From Desulfuromonadales bacterium (GTDB lineage: Bacteria; Desulfobacterota; Desulfuromonadia; Desulfuromonadales; JAGXHI01): a stretch of DNA of 64,000 nt. The stretch covers positions 1 through 64,000 of the forward strand of contig JAGXHI010000037.1 of NCBI GenBank assembly GCA_024636295.1. Direction: 5' to 3'. The notes beneath the pieces are model-generated. The model was given only the letters and a program-made list of their open reading frames with translations, ran no database searches and was not told the origin of the DNA. The position numbers and the translations under genes are program-made. Below are positions 54,325 through 62,685 of this stretch, piece by piece; within the stretch, counting starts at the first letter, position 1, and every line of letters begins with the position of its first letter.

Positions 54325-55611
54325 ATGGAAAAATATCTCCGCACCAGAGCCGTCAAAGGCCCCTGGCATCTGGAAGGGGATCTCGCGGGACCTTTTGCCG
54401 GTGCAGTGGTCATCCCTTCTCTGGCCGAGGGGGATTCCCTTTTCGCAACCCTGCAGAGCCTGGCACTGAATCCTCCATGTCTTCTTTCGCGGATTCTGAT
54501 TGTGGTGGTGATCAACCATCGCGAAGATGCGCCCTGCGAAAAGAAATCACGAAACATCCGGGATCTGGAGCGCCTCGCCTCCGGAGAGGTCCCACCATCG
54601 ATTCGCCTGGCCGTCGTCGATGCCGCCTCGCCCGGCCGGGAAATGCCCTCGAAGAACGGGGGTGTGGGCCTGGCCAGACGGATCGGGCTGGATCTGATTC
54701 TGCCTCTGCTGGAGAACGGCAAAGATCATCCGCCCTATCTCGCCTGTCTGGATGCCGATACCCTGGTGGGGCCGGATTACCTCTGCGCTCTGGCGGATCA
54801 CTTTAAAACGACCTCTCAGGGCGGCGCCGTCCTGCCTTTCCGCCACCAGGCCGGGGAAACTCCCGCTGTTGAAAATGCCATCACCCAGTATGAGATTTTC
54901 CTGCGCCATTATGTCCTGGGCCTCTCCCTGTCGGGCTCTCCCTATGCCTTTCACACGGTGGGGAGCGCCATGGCCTGCACCGCCGAATCCTATGTCAGGG
55001 CCGACGGAATTCCACCACGGCAGGCCGGAGAGGACTTCTATTTTCTCCAGAAACTCGCCAAAACCACAGGCGTCCGTCAGGTTAAAGGTACAACCGTATA
55101 CCCCTCTTCCCGCCCCTCCTTCCGTGTCCCTTTCGGCACCGGCCGAATCGTAAGCCGGGTGTTGGCTGGTGAAGAAGCGATCCTTTTTTACCATCCCACC
55201 TGCTTTTTTATTCTGAGGGACTGGCTGGGCCTTGTGGGAAGGGGCGAAGATTCGGAAGGCAAAAGGATTATGGCGCAGGCTGGTGAAATATCGCCCCATC
55301 TGGCCTCTTGCCTGAATACTCTCGGGTTTTCTTCCGTGTGGCCCCGGATTTTCAAAAATCACCGGGACCAGGCTTCACGACTGAGGGCCTTCCACATTTG
55401 GTTCGACGGCCTGAAAACCCGCAAACTCATTCATGCTCTCTCCACCGGACCCTTTCCCCGCGGCTCCTGCGACGCGTCCCTTCCTCCCCTCTTGGAATTA
55501 ACCGGCCTGACCTCTCCGGAGGATCCTGCCCGACAGCTTGATTTGCTGCGGCGCCTGCAGGGAGGGACGCCGAATGAAAACGGCAAACCGGCAACAAGCC
55601 GCTTGCCTTGA
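54325..55611 (+). CDS. Glycosyltransferase family 2-like protein
   Basis: 428 residues. A GT-A fold is suggested by AVVIPSLAEGDSLFATLQSL, the DXD-type YLACLDADTLVGPDYL and the later QAGEDFYFLQKLA acceptor-site motif. It would transfer a sugar from a nucleotide donor at the cytoplasmic side; acceptor and product are not evident. Start ATG 54325 (GGAAAC upstream) is preferred to TTG 54292. The gene lies between two copies of the 171-bp repeat. Confidence 0.8.
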   Translation: MEKYLRTRAVKGPWHLEGDLAGPFAGAVVIPSLAEGDSLFATLQSLALNPPCLLSRILIVVVINHREDAPCEKKSRNIRDLERLASGEVPPSIRLAVVDAASPGREMPSKNGGVGLARRIGLDLILPLLENGKDHPPYLACLDADTLVGPDYLCALADHFKTTSQGGAVLPFRHQAGETPAVENAITQYEIFLRHYVLGLSLSGSPYAFHTVGSAMACTAESYVRADGIPPRQAGEDFYFLQKLAKTTGVRQVKGTTVYPSSRPSFRVPFGTGRIVSRVLAGEEAILFYHPTCFFILRDWLGLVGRGEDSEGKRIMAQAGEISPHLASCLNTLGFSSVWPRIFKNHRDQASRLRAFHIWFDGLKTRKLIHALSTGPFPRGSCDASLPPLLELTGLTSPEDPARQLDLLRRLQGGTPNENGKPATSRLP

Positions 55612-55630
55612 ATCCGGGAATATTGTAGCC

Positions 55631-55801
55631 TAGTTTTCGTCCGGAAACGTCCATTTTCCGCAATCTCCGCGTCAACCCGCGGATTTGATTGTGCGGCGTA
55701 AAGTACTACGCCTCCGCTCAAATCCTTGATTTCCTTGACCTTGCGAAAAATTATTGGTTTCCAGATCGAAAACTGCATTTGTGCTTTCCGGGGGTTTCCG
55801 G
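55631..55801. repeat. 171-bp dispersed repeat, copy 2 (MITE-like)
   Basis: Second copy of the element at 53118-53288, same strand. Differences are scattered single bases. On the - strand this copy stays open across the element (...KEIKDLSGGVVLYAAQ...), while copy 1 has one TGA in the same frame. Confidence 0.9.
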
Positions 55802-55858
55802 TTGAGCACTAGCCCAGGAGGCGATTTAGATCGGAATTCTGCAGTAACTTACGGGAAA

Positions 55859-56221
55859 ATGATGAGAGAAGAGAAGAAAGCAGCGAAGGCGGATGCCAGA
55901 AAATCTCTAAGATCGCCGCTTCTGGTCCTGAAGGCAAAAGTGGATCAAGGTCCACGATGCTTCTTCGGATACGCGAAAAACATCAGCCGGGGAGGATTGT
56001 TCATCGCTACCGTCAGTCCACGGGAACCCGGGAGCACCTTTCAGGTGGAAATTCCGCTACCTCCTCCACTCAACAACAAAATCCAGTGCCGCTGCGAAGT
56101 AGTCTGGAAAAGAGAGTTTTCCAGAAAATCCCCTGTTGAACCCGGAATGGGCTTGAAATTCCTCGATCTTCCCGATGATCAGGCGGTTGCCATCGACGAA
56201 TGGATCAGGTCCACAACCTGA
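55859..56221 (+). CDS. PilZ domain protein
   Basis: 120 residues. The c-di-GMP binding motifs are both there: RKSLR (RxxxR) near residues 17-21 and NISRGGLFI ([DN]xSxxG) near 44-52. It is a single-domain effector that could transmit c-di-GMP signals to motility or export systems, and a partner for the GGDEF-EAL protein at 2.9 kb is possible but unproven. ATG at 55859 or 55862; upstream codons overlap the repeat. Confidence 0.87.
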   Translation: MMREEKKAAKADARKSLRSPLLVLKAKVDQGPRCFFGYAKNISRGGLFIATVSPREPGSTFQVEIPLPPPLNNKIQCRCEVVWKREFSRKSPVEPGMGLKFLDLPDDQAVAIDEWIRSTT

Positions 56222-56318
56222 TTCGCCCCCCCCCTTTCCTCTGCCGATCATTTCGGCAACCACCCCAAAGATCCGATTCCCAAAGGGAACCGCTGCCACC
56301 ATGCCTCGAGAACCTCAA

Positions 56319-56346
56319 TTGACATCAAGACCGTAACAGTTATAAT
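56319..56346 (+). promoter_or_regulatory. Consensus sigma-70 promoter
   Basis: TTGACA (56319-56324), a 16-bp spacer and TATAAT (56341-56346): both hexamers perfect. It lies 78 bp before the ferritin-like gene. Confidence 0.85.
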
Positions 56347-56423
56347 TTGACCTCAAAGGTGATTTTATTACATGGTTCAGTCCCGTTCCGGCGCTCCCGG
56401 GCGGGCAAGAAGGGAGGATTTTC

Positions 56424-56921
56424 ATGCCACAGGAATTTAATCTTCAGGAAGCCCTCAAATTGGCCATCCAAACCGAAAAGAACGTTGGCGACTTCTACAA
56501 AAAAGCCGCCGAGATCGCCCGGAATGAGCGTGCGCGAAAGGTTTTCGAGCTGTTGGCCCAGGAAGAACGGGAACATGCATCCCACTTTTTTCCTCTCTAC
56601 AAGGGCGACGATCTGGGTTCGTTCGAGGAATTCATGACACGTCCTCCGAAAAACGATTCGGCCATGCTCAAGGAGTTGAGCCAAGCCATAAACGAGGATA
56701 TCCATGAACGAAAAGCCATGGAAATCGCCCTCAGGGAAGAGGAGGACCTGGAGAAAAACCTTCGCCTTACCGCCTCCCGCATCATTGACCCGAGCGTCCG
56801 CGCCGTTTTCGAGCGTATGGCGCAGGAAACGCGGAACCACTACGAAATAATCGAATCGGAATATGCCCATCTTATGGCCATGGTCCATGAAACGGATGTC
56901 GACATCTATGTCCGCGAGTAG
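56424..56921 (+). CDS. Ferritin-like (rubrerythrin-type) diiron protein
   Basis: 165 residues, all helical, with a repeated E..H pattern (EKNVGDFYKKAA, EEREHASHF, INEDIHERKAMEIA, ETRNHYEIIESEYAH) typical of the ferritin-like/rubrerythrin fold; no rubredoxin domain. It may bind a diiron centre and act in peroxide or iron handling. The operon has a perfect sigma-70 promoter. AGGGAGGA precedes the ATG. Its end overlaps the next gene by 14 bases. Confidence 0.85.
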   Translation: MPQEFNLQEALKLAIQTEKNVGDFYKKAAEIARNERARKVFELLAQEEREHASHFFPLYKGDDLGSFEEFMTRPPKNDSAMLKELSQAINEDIHERKAMEIALREEEDLEKNLRLTASRIIDPSVRAVFERMAQETRNHYEIIESEYAHLMAMVHETDVDIYVRE

Positions 56922-57384
56922 GTTTTCCCTCCTCGTTTCGGCACTGATGATCCTCTCCGCGGCGCCGGCCGTATCGCAGGACAAAAACCTGGGCGGCCAT
57001 TTTCAGGGCGATTCCCCTTTTCGGGCGCCCCGCGAATCCCGGATCCCGGAGGGTGAACTGGAGGAGATAAGGGCCCGCATGCTGGAAAGGGGCGCCATGG
57101 ATCGTAGAGATCGAGAGGTCCTGGGTCCCTTCTGGGGGCTGTCGCCCTTGGAAGAAAGCGGGACCGGGAAAAAAGATGCCGCGGCGTCCCTCGGATATGA
57201 AGAATACCTCCAGATCATCCAGACCCGCTGTATTCTTTGCCATGAACGGGATCGGATCGGTAAGGCCATTGAAGAACAGCTCCCCTTCCTGACCATGGAA
57301 GAGATCATGCTGAAACGGCAGGTGATTCTCACCCCCTGGGAAAGGGAGGTCATGAAGACCTTCTGGGGCACTCCTCTCAAATAA
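56908..57384 (+). CDS. Exported monohaem cytochrome-like protein
   Basis: 158 residues. A signal peptide (MSASRFSLLVSALMILSAAPAVSQ) leads to a hydrophilic protein with one c-type haem motif, CILCH, about residue 110. Two similar segments, LTPWEREVMKTFWG at the end and MDRRDREVLGPFWG in the middle, flank it. ATG 56908 is chosen for the signal peptide and overlaps the ferritin-like gene. It probably works in the periplasm as an electron carrier; no family name is clear. Confidence 0.75.
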   Translation: MSASRFSLLVSALMILSAAPAVSQDKNLGGHFQGDSPFRAPRESRIPEGELEEIRARMLERGAMDRRDREVLGPFWGLSPLEESGTGKKDAAASLGYEEYLQIIQTRCILCHERDRIGKAIEEQLPFLTMEEIMLKRQVILTPWEREVMKTFWGTPLK

Positions 57385-57478
57385 GGCGACTCCCCCTCCT
57401 GAAAACTCATTTTAATGAGGAAAAGAATTATTCCCTCTGCTATGATGCATGCATCTGTTTTCACAGGGGAGGGGGAAA

Positions 57479-58165
57479 ATGCAAAGAATCAAGGATTGGC
57501 CTGCCGAGGAGCGTCCGCGGGAGAAACTTCTGGAGCGGGGGCCCGACGCCCTGACAGATGCCGAGCTTCTGGCCCTGGTGATCCGCACCGGGGATGCGAC
57601 AAGCCGCACAAGCGCTGTGGATCAGGCCAGACTGCTTCTGCAGCGCTTCGGTTCTCTTCGCGAACTCTCTCGTGCGACAGTGGCCGAGTTGTGCGTTACC
57701 CGAGGTATCGGCCCAGCCAAAGCGGCCGAAATTCTTGCCGTATTCCAGATCGCCAGACGTTTTGGCGCCGAAAGCCTGCGGCCAGGGGATCGGTTCACTT
57801 CCTCTGCCGACGTCTTCCGCCACTATCACGAGCGACTTCGGGACCACAAGCGGGAGGTCTTTCTCGCGCTTCTCCTCGACGGCAAAAACCGGATCATCCG
57901 GGAAGTCCGGGTTTCCGAAGGAAGCCTGAACGCCAGCATCGTCCATCCGCGGGAGGTGTTCGCTCCGGTGATACGAGATTCGGCCGCGGCGGTACTTTTC
58001 GTTCATAATCACCCGTCAGGGGACCCGACTCCCAGCCGGGAGGACCTGGAGATCACCACCCGGCTCCGGGAAGCGGGAGAACTCATGGGAGTGCGCGTCC
58101 TGGATCACATCATTATCGGCAGCGGCCGCTACATCAGTTTCGTGGACCGGGGGCTGATGGGCTGA
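57479..58165 (+). CDS. radC: RadC family JAMM-domain protein
   Basis: 228 residues. An N-terminal helix-hairpin-helix region (ERPREKLLERGPDALTDAELLALVIRTG) is followed by the JAB1/MPN metalloprotease-like site HNHPSGDPTPSREDL. The historical DNA repair role is doubtful; the molecular function is unknown. ATG 57479 follows AGGGGGAAA. A terminator follows at 58251. Confidence 0.95.
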   Translation: MQRIKDWPAEERPREKLLERGPDALTDAELLALVIRTGDATSRTSAVDQARLLLQRFGSLRELSRATVAELCVTRGIGPAKAAEILAVFQIARRFGAESLRPGDRFTSSADVFRHYHERLRDHKREVFLALLLDGKNRIIREVRVSEGSLNASIVHPREVFAPVIRDSAAAVLFVHNHPSGDPTPSREDLEITTRLREAGELMGVRVLDHIIIGSGRYISFVDRGLMG

Positions 58166-58250
58166 GCTGCCGACGAGCTTTGACGCCCCCTGCTGCATCC
58201 TGCTTGTGCGAAGATTCTCCCCCGTGATACATTGATGCAAACAGCCTTGA

Positions 58251-58277
58251 GCCGGGAAATTCCCGGCCCTTTTTTTT
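58251..58277 (+). terminator. Terminator after radC
   Basis: GCCGGGAA (58251-58258) pairs with TTCCCGGC (58260-58267) around a single extra A, followed by CC and TTTTTTTT (58270-58277). Confidence 0.8.
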
Positions 58278-58287
58278 CGGATGGCAA

Positions 58288-60663
58288 ATGGAAAGCACCC
58301 TGCACAGCCCCGAACTTCTTTCCCCCGCCGGGAGCCTCGAGACCTTTTTCGCCGCCCTGGAAGCCGGAGCCGACGCCGTTTACTGCGGACTGAAAGATTT
58401 TTCGGCCCGTGCCCGCGCCCGAAATTTTACCCTCCGGGATCTGGAGCGGATGACCACCTATGCCCACCGGGCAGAGCGGAAGGTGTTCGTCACCCTCAAT
58501 ACCCTGATCAAGGAAAGCGAACTGCCCGCGCTTGCGGAAACACTGGACGCTCTGGAAGCGATGGGGATCGATGCGGTGATTCTCCAGGATCTCGCGGTCT
58601 GGCGCCTGGCACGAAGGCATTTTCCCGCCCTGGAGCTCCATGCCTCCACGCAGATGACCATTCATAATTCCGCAGGCGTCCGCATGCTGGAGAATATGGG
58701 GTTTTCCCGAGGAATCCTTGCCCGGGAGCTCACCCTCGAAGAAATCGCCACAATCCGGCGAAACACCACCCTGGAACTGGAGCACTTCGTTCACGGCGCC
58801 CTGTGCTTCTCCTTTTCGGGGCAGTGCTACTTTTCATCCTGGATGGGTGGACAGAGCGGAAATCGCGGACGCTGCGCGCAGCCCTGCCGGAGACGGTTCC
58901 GCTACGGTCGGGAGGAGGGCTATTATTTCTCCACAAGCGATCTCTCCGCCATCGACCTGCTTCCTGAACTGCGCCGGGCCGGTGTGCGCAGCTTCAAGAT
59001 CGAAGGCCGGATGAAAAGCGCCGAATACGTCTTCAGCGTTGTCTCCGCCTATCGGAAAGTCATCGACGCCCCTGAGGCCCGCCGTCGCGAGAACATCCGC
59101 AACGCCAAGGAACTGCTCAAAGGTTCCTTTGGACGCCCCCCCACCCGGGGATTCCTGACAGGCGCCGATCCCTCGGACATTGCCGTTCCCTCCCTCAAGG
59201 GCGCCACCGGACGCTTCCTGGGGGAGATCTCCTCGATACGCGGCGCCGCATTTACCTTCACATCAAAAGATCGTCTTCACGTGGGAGACCGGGTGCGGAT
59301 CCAACCCCGGTCGGATCAGGCCGGAATCGCTTTCACCGTCCGGGAAATCCGGATGGGGACCCGCACGGTAAAGCTTTCCCCCGCAGGCGCGGCAGTTACC
59401 CTTTCCTCTCCCCGAGAGGAGTCCTTCCGAGTCGGCGATTCGGTTTTCAAAGTGTCTTCCGAGCAGGCCTTCACCCTCAGCGAGGCCGCCGGACGAAAGA
59501 GGCTCGAGGCAACCGCCGCCGAGCCCGATCCGGTCCGACTGCACCTGGAAATGACCGGTGACCGTCTCATCGTCAGTGGACGGGCCGGAAGCGTTTCCCT
59601 GATTCAGGAGTATCCGGTGGAGAATTTCCCCGCAGTGGAGAGGCCCCTTTCCGCCTCCACCCTGGAAGGCGTTTTCAGGAAATCGGGCGTGGACCATTTT
59701 CACCTGGTGGGGCTGGAAACCGGGAACCTGCCTCCAGTGGTGATCCCGCCCAGTCGGCTGAAAGAGATCCGTCGCGACTTTTACCGCCGCCTGAGGACGT
59801 CGGTGACGGAAACCCGCCGAACAGCACGGGGAAAGGGACTGAAGGGAGCAATTTCGGAACTTCTGCGGCCTCGCACCGATGCCCCGCCTCCTGGCAGGCA
59901 GATCACCGTCGCCGTCCGGGATCTGCGGGATATGCACATCCTGAACGATCCCCTGGTGGATGATCTTCTTATTCCTCTGTCCCCGGCTACTTTGAGAGGA
60001 TCGGAGAGACTGACCCGGTCCGCCCGATACATCGAGGGGATTACCTGGGATCTGCCTTTTATCATCTTCGATGACCGCTGGGATTTTTTCGAAGCCGCCG
60101 TCAAGGATCTGGTCGCCCGGGGGTTCAAACGGTTTCGCCTCAATAATCCGGGGCAGTTCCTGCTCTTCGAAGGACTCGAGGATCTGCGACTGACCGCCGG
60201 GTTTCGACTCTACTCCCTGAACAGTCAGGCGACTCTGGCCTGGCGTGAACTCGGGGCGGGGGAATTCACCGGCCATATCGAGGACGACCGGAACAACCTG
60301 AAGGATCTGCTCTCCCGCAACGTGGGCATTCCGGCGGCCCTGGTCGTCTACGACAGGGTTCCGCTGATGACCTCCCGCATCCGAATCCGAGGCGCCCGCT
60401 CCGATCGGCCCCTGGTTTCCGGCCGCGGCGAACAGTTTTTCGTCGACGACCGCTCGGGCCTTACGGTGATCACTCCCGAGCAGGACTTCTCTCTTCTTGG
60501 AGAGCTTCGCGATCTGCAGAGCCTGGGCTGCGGCCGATTCCTTATCGATCTGCGCGAACCGGGCCCCTTTTCACCGGCAGGAAAAACAGTGATGGCGGCC
60601 CTGAGGCAGGAGGCCGACGTTCCGGGGGCCTCTTCCTTCAACTATCGTGGCGGAATGGAATAA
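58288..60663 (+). CDS. U32 family peptidase-like protein with C-terminal DUF3656 region
   Basis: 791 residues. The N-terminal TIM-barrel-like U32 part begins PELLSPAGSLETFFAAL and has the family cysteines GALCFSFSGQC and GRCAQPCRR, then KIEGRMKSAEYV. The C-terminal ~400 residues match the long RlhA-like form. E. coli RlhA, of the same type, hydroxylates 23S rRNA C2501, so an RNA-modifying role linked to an Fe-S cluster is more likely than proteolysis. The start lies 10 bp after the terminator T run, with GGATGGCAAATG leading in. Confidence 0.88.
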   Translation: MESTLHSPELLSPAGSLETFFAALEAGADAVYCGLKDFSARARARNFTLRDLERMTTYAHRAERKVFVTLNTLIKESELPALAETLDALEAMGIDAVILQDLAVWRLARRHFPALELHASTQMTIHNSAGVRMLENMGFSRGILARELTLEEIATIRRNTTLELEHFVHGALCFSFSGQCYFSSWMGGQSGNRGRCAQPCRRRFRYGREEGYYFSTSDLSAIDLLPELRRAGVRSFKIEGRMKSAEYVFSVVSAYRKVIDAPEARRRENIRNAKELLKGSFGRPPTRGFLTGADPSDIAVPSLKGATGRFLGEISSIRGAAFTFTSKDRLHVGDRVRIQPRSDQAGIAFTVREIRMGTRTVKLSPAGAAVTLSSPREESFRVGDSVFKVSSEQAFTLSEAAGRKRLEATAAEPDPVRLHLEMTGDRLIVSGRAGSVSLIQEYPVENFPAVERPLSASTLEGVFRKSGVDHFHLVGLETGNLPPVVIPPSRLKEIRRDFYRRLRTSVTETRRTARGKGLKGAISELLRPRTDAPPPGRQITVAVRDLRDMHILNDPLVDDLLIPLSPATLRGSERLTRSARYIEGITWDLPFIIFDDRWDFFEAAVKDLVARGFKRFRLNNPGQFLLFEGLEDLRLTAGFRLYSLNSQATLAWRELGAGEFTGHIEDDRNNLKDLLSRNVGIPAALVVYDRVPLMTSRIRIRGARSDRPLVSGRGEQFFVDDRSGLTVITPEQDFSLLGELRDLQSLGCGRFLIDLREPGPFSPAGKTVMAALRQEADVPGASSFNYRGGME

Positions 60664-60691
60664 AAAAAGCCCGCCATAGGCGGGCTTTTTT
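60662..60691. terminator. Bidirectional terminator
   Basis: AAAAAAAGCCCGCC (60662-60675) pairs with GGCGGGCTTTTTT (60679-60691) around ATA. It serves the U32 gene (+) and the selenoprotein gene (-). Confidence 0.95.
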
Positions 60692-60728
60692 CACTCTCAT
60701 TCATTTCAGAACTTCAGAGGGTGGAATA

Positions 60729-61001
60729 TCAGCAGAGTCCCGCGGATGCCGGAAGAATGATGAATCCCTGGGGCGAATGATCGATGATTCGATCCTGTAC
60801 GTGGGGACGGACCAGATCATCCATGAGAAAGTCAACTTCATTGATCCGAACCGGCTGATCCTTTTCCTTTGGCTCTTCCAGAGCCAATCCCAGACGGGGA
60901 CCGCCTCAGCCAAACCCCTGAAAGGACACCCGAAACTTCTTTCCAGGATTCTCGCCCAATATCTTCTGAAGCTCTTTTCTGGCTTCTTCGGTAATTTTCA
61001 T
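60729..61001 (-). CDS. HesB-like selenoprotein (UGA = Sec at codon 32)
   Basis: From ATG 61001 (AGGAG seven bases upstream) a 90-residue protein is read if TGA 60908-60906 is selenocysteine: KFRVSFQGFG-U-GGPRLGLALEEP, then INEVDFLMDDLVRPHVQDRII and a C-terminal GLC before the stop. The length, the HesB/IscA-type fold and the GFGUGGPRLGL motif match the known HesB-like selenoprotein family seen in Geobacter-type bacteria. A SECIS-like hairpin follows the UGA directly (60887-60869). A standard ORF caller breaks it. The role is probably a thiol/selenol redox or Fe-S-related one; unproven. Confidence 0.88.
60869..60887 (-). promoter_or_regulatory. Bacterial SECIS element
   Basis: On the - strand TTGGCTCT-GGA-AGAGCCAA forms a perfect 8-bp stem with a G at the start of the apical loop, 26 nt after the UGA. 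This fits the spacing and loop rule for bacterial SECIS hairpins bound by SelB. Confidence 0.8.
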
Positions 61002-61030
61002 GATGTCTCCTTTTCGGCAATATCCATATA

Positions 61031-61058
61031 TTTATATTATACTTGAATACTCTGTCAA
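61031..61058 (-). promoter_or_regulatory. Promoter of the selenoprotein gene
   Basis: On the - strand TTGACA (61058-61053), a 16-bp spacer and TATAAA (61036-61031), 30 bp before the ATG. Confidence 0.7.
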
Positions 61059-61249
61059 CCCCTTCGCCGGATTTCTCTCCTTCCATGACAGCTTTCACCT
61101 TTCCGGCTCTCCCGGTATAATAGCCATGATTATCTGGCCGGCGCCAGCAACAAAGGTGTCAGTGCAGGAATTTCCTGATCCTGAAGAACCAACCTGAGCC
61201 AGATGAATAACCGGTCAATAAATTGAAAATAGTGGTTTTTGGAATTTTC

Positions 61250-61708
61250 ATGAAAATACACCGGCTGGAGAAAACGCAATTTATCGGAACTTCGCTGCAG
61301 GCAGCCTGGGATTTCTTTTCGGACCCCAGGAATCTTCCTGTGATTACCCCACCGGATCTGGGATTCCGCATCGCCTCGAAACTCCCCGAACGGATGCATC
61401 CGGGACTCCTCATCGAATACCGTGTAACTCCCTTCCCACCCGTTTCAGTCAAGTGGATTACGGAAATAACTCACATGGTCGAGCCGATCCTCTTCGTCGA
61501 TGAACAGCGTTTTGGCCCCTACCGTCTTTGGCACCATCAACACCATTTCCGCGAAACGGCTGAAGGTGTCGAGATTCGGGACCTTGTCACTTATGCTTTA
61601 CCTTTCGGTGTTTTCGGAGCAGCCGCCGCAGGGTTGGTCAATCGGCGACTGGACGAGATTTTCCGCTTTCGCCAGCAGATCCTGGCGGAAAAAAAAGACT
61701 GGCGATAA
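61250..61708 (+). CDS. SRPBCC superfamily protein
   Basis: 152 residues. It opens MKIHRLEKTQFIGTSLQAAWDFFSDPRNLPVITPP, the usual first strand and helix of a START/SRPBCC hydrophobic-ligand-binding fold, and keeps the PFPPVSVKWITEI and GPYRLWHHQHHF segments of the bacterial 'ligand-binding SRPBCC' group. The ligand is unknown. ATG 61250 with GGA upstream is preferred to an in-frame TTG at 61223. Confidence 0.85.
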   Translation: MKIHRLEKTQFIGTSLQAAWDFFSDPRNLPVITPPDLGFRIASKLPERMHPGLLIEYRVTPFPPVSVKWITEITHMVEPILFVDEQRFGPYRLWHHQHHFRETAEGVEIRDLVTYALPFGVFGAAAAGLVNRRLDEIFRFRQQILAEKKDWR

Positions 61709-61837
61709 AAGAAAGAGGTTTCACATGGAGGGAGAAATTGTGTAAAATAGCAGGATAAAACAAAGGTTGAAAAGAAACCAAGGCGGTTTGGAACATGAAA
61801 TCGTCTTCAGATTAAGGATCCGAGGCTGGAAGGTAGA

Positions 61838-62611
61838 ATGATGAGCTCACTGAAAATACGTCTTGAACAGGCCGTGGAACTTCTGCGCGAGTCCTCCTGC
61901 TCCATCGCCTTTACGGGTGCGGGGGTCTCCACCGAATCGGGCCTTTCCGATTTCCGCAGCCCCGGAGGCGTCTGGGAAAAATACAGGACCGTCACTTACC
62001 AGGATTTCCTGGCGAGCAGCAAGGACAGGGTGGAATACTGGGCCATGCATCGGGAGCTGAATCGGGATCTGCTCAGGGCGCGACCCAATCCCGGGCATCA
62101 GGCGCTGGCGAATATGGAACGTCTGGGCCGGCTCCAAGGCATCATCACCCAGAACATCGACGGGTTGCACCAGCTTGCCGGAAACGCCCGCGTCATCGAG
62201 CTCCACGGAACCAACCGCACGGCCCATTGCCTGGATTGCAATCGCGCGTGGGACATCGAAGTTATTCAGAGGCGCCTTGAAGACGGAGCACCCGAGGTGA
62301 TTTGCGATTTCTGCAGCGGCCTGGTCAAACCGTCGACGGTTTCTTTCGGACAGCCCATGCCGCAACGAGCGCTGACCAAGGCCTTCGCCTGGGCATCCCG
62401 CTGCAATCTCATGATCATGATCGGCTCCTCCCTGGAGGTCCACCCGGCAGCCACCGTGCCGGTGACCGCCTGGCAGGAAGGCGCCAAGTTGATCTTCATC
62501 AACCGCACGCCCACTCCCTATGACGAGATGGCGACTCTGCGCTTTCCCGAAGGCGCGGGAGAGATCCTTCCCCTCCTCATCAAGGAGCTGGATCTCCCGG
62601 ATCCTCTCTGA
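61838..62611 (+). CDS. cobB: NAD-dependent protein deacylase, sirtuin
   Basis: 257 residues of the Sir2 family: FTGAGVSTESGLSDFRS, TQNIDGLH, catalytic His in IELHGTNR, and a zinc site from CLDC and CDFC. It removes acetyl or succinyl groups from lysine, using NAD. GGAAGG lies before the tandem ATGs 61838/61841. It could act on acyl-CoA synthetases or TCA enzymes such as those nearby, but no target is shown. Confidence 0.95.
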   Translation: MMSSLKIRLEQAVELLRESSCSIAFTGAGVSTESGLSDFRSPGGVWEKYRTVTYQDFLASSKDRVEYWAMHRELNRDLLRARPNPGHQALANMERLGRLQGIITQNIDGLHQLAGNARVIELHGTNRTAHCLDCNRAWDIEVIQRRLEDGAPEVICDFCSGLVKPSTVSFGQPMPQRALTKAFAWASRCNLMIMIGSSLEVHPAATVPVTAWQEGAKLIFINRTPTPYDEMATLRFPEGAGEILPLLIKELDLPDPL

Positions 62612-62685
62612 TCGGCAGCGGCAGCATCCGATTTCGAAAAATCCCTTCGGCAAGTGAGGACGCCAGAGGAGCGTCATCGGCCTGT

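Noticed and set aside
60711..60731. Second UGA after the C-terminal GLC of the selenoprotein as another Sec codon
   Set aside because: Reading on gives only four residues before a stop, no second SECIS is seen, and the frame already ends at a natural length.
60838..61098. 86-codon - strand frame overlapping the selenoprotein
   Set aside because: A shadow of the real frame; it contains none of the HesB-like motif and its ATG has no RBS.
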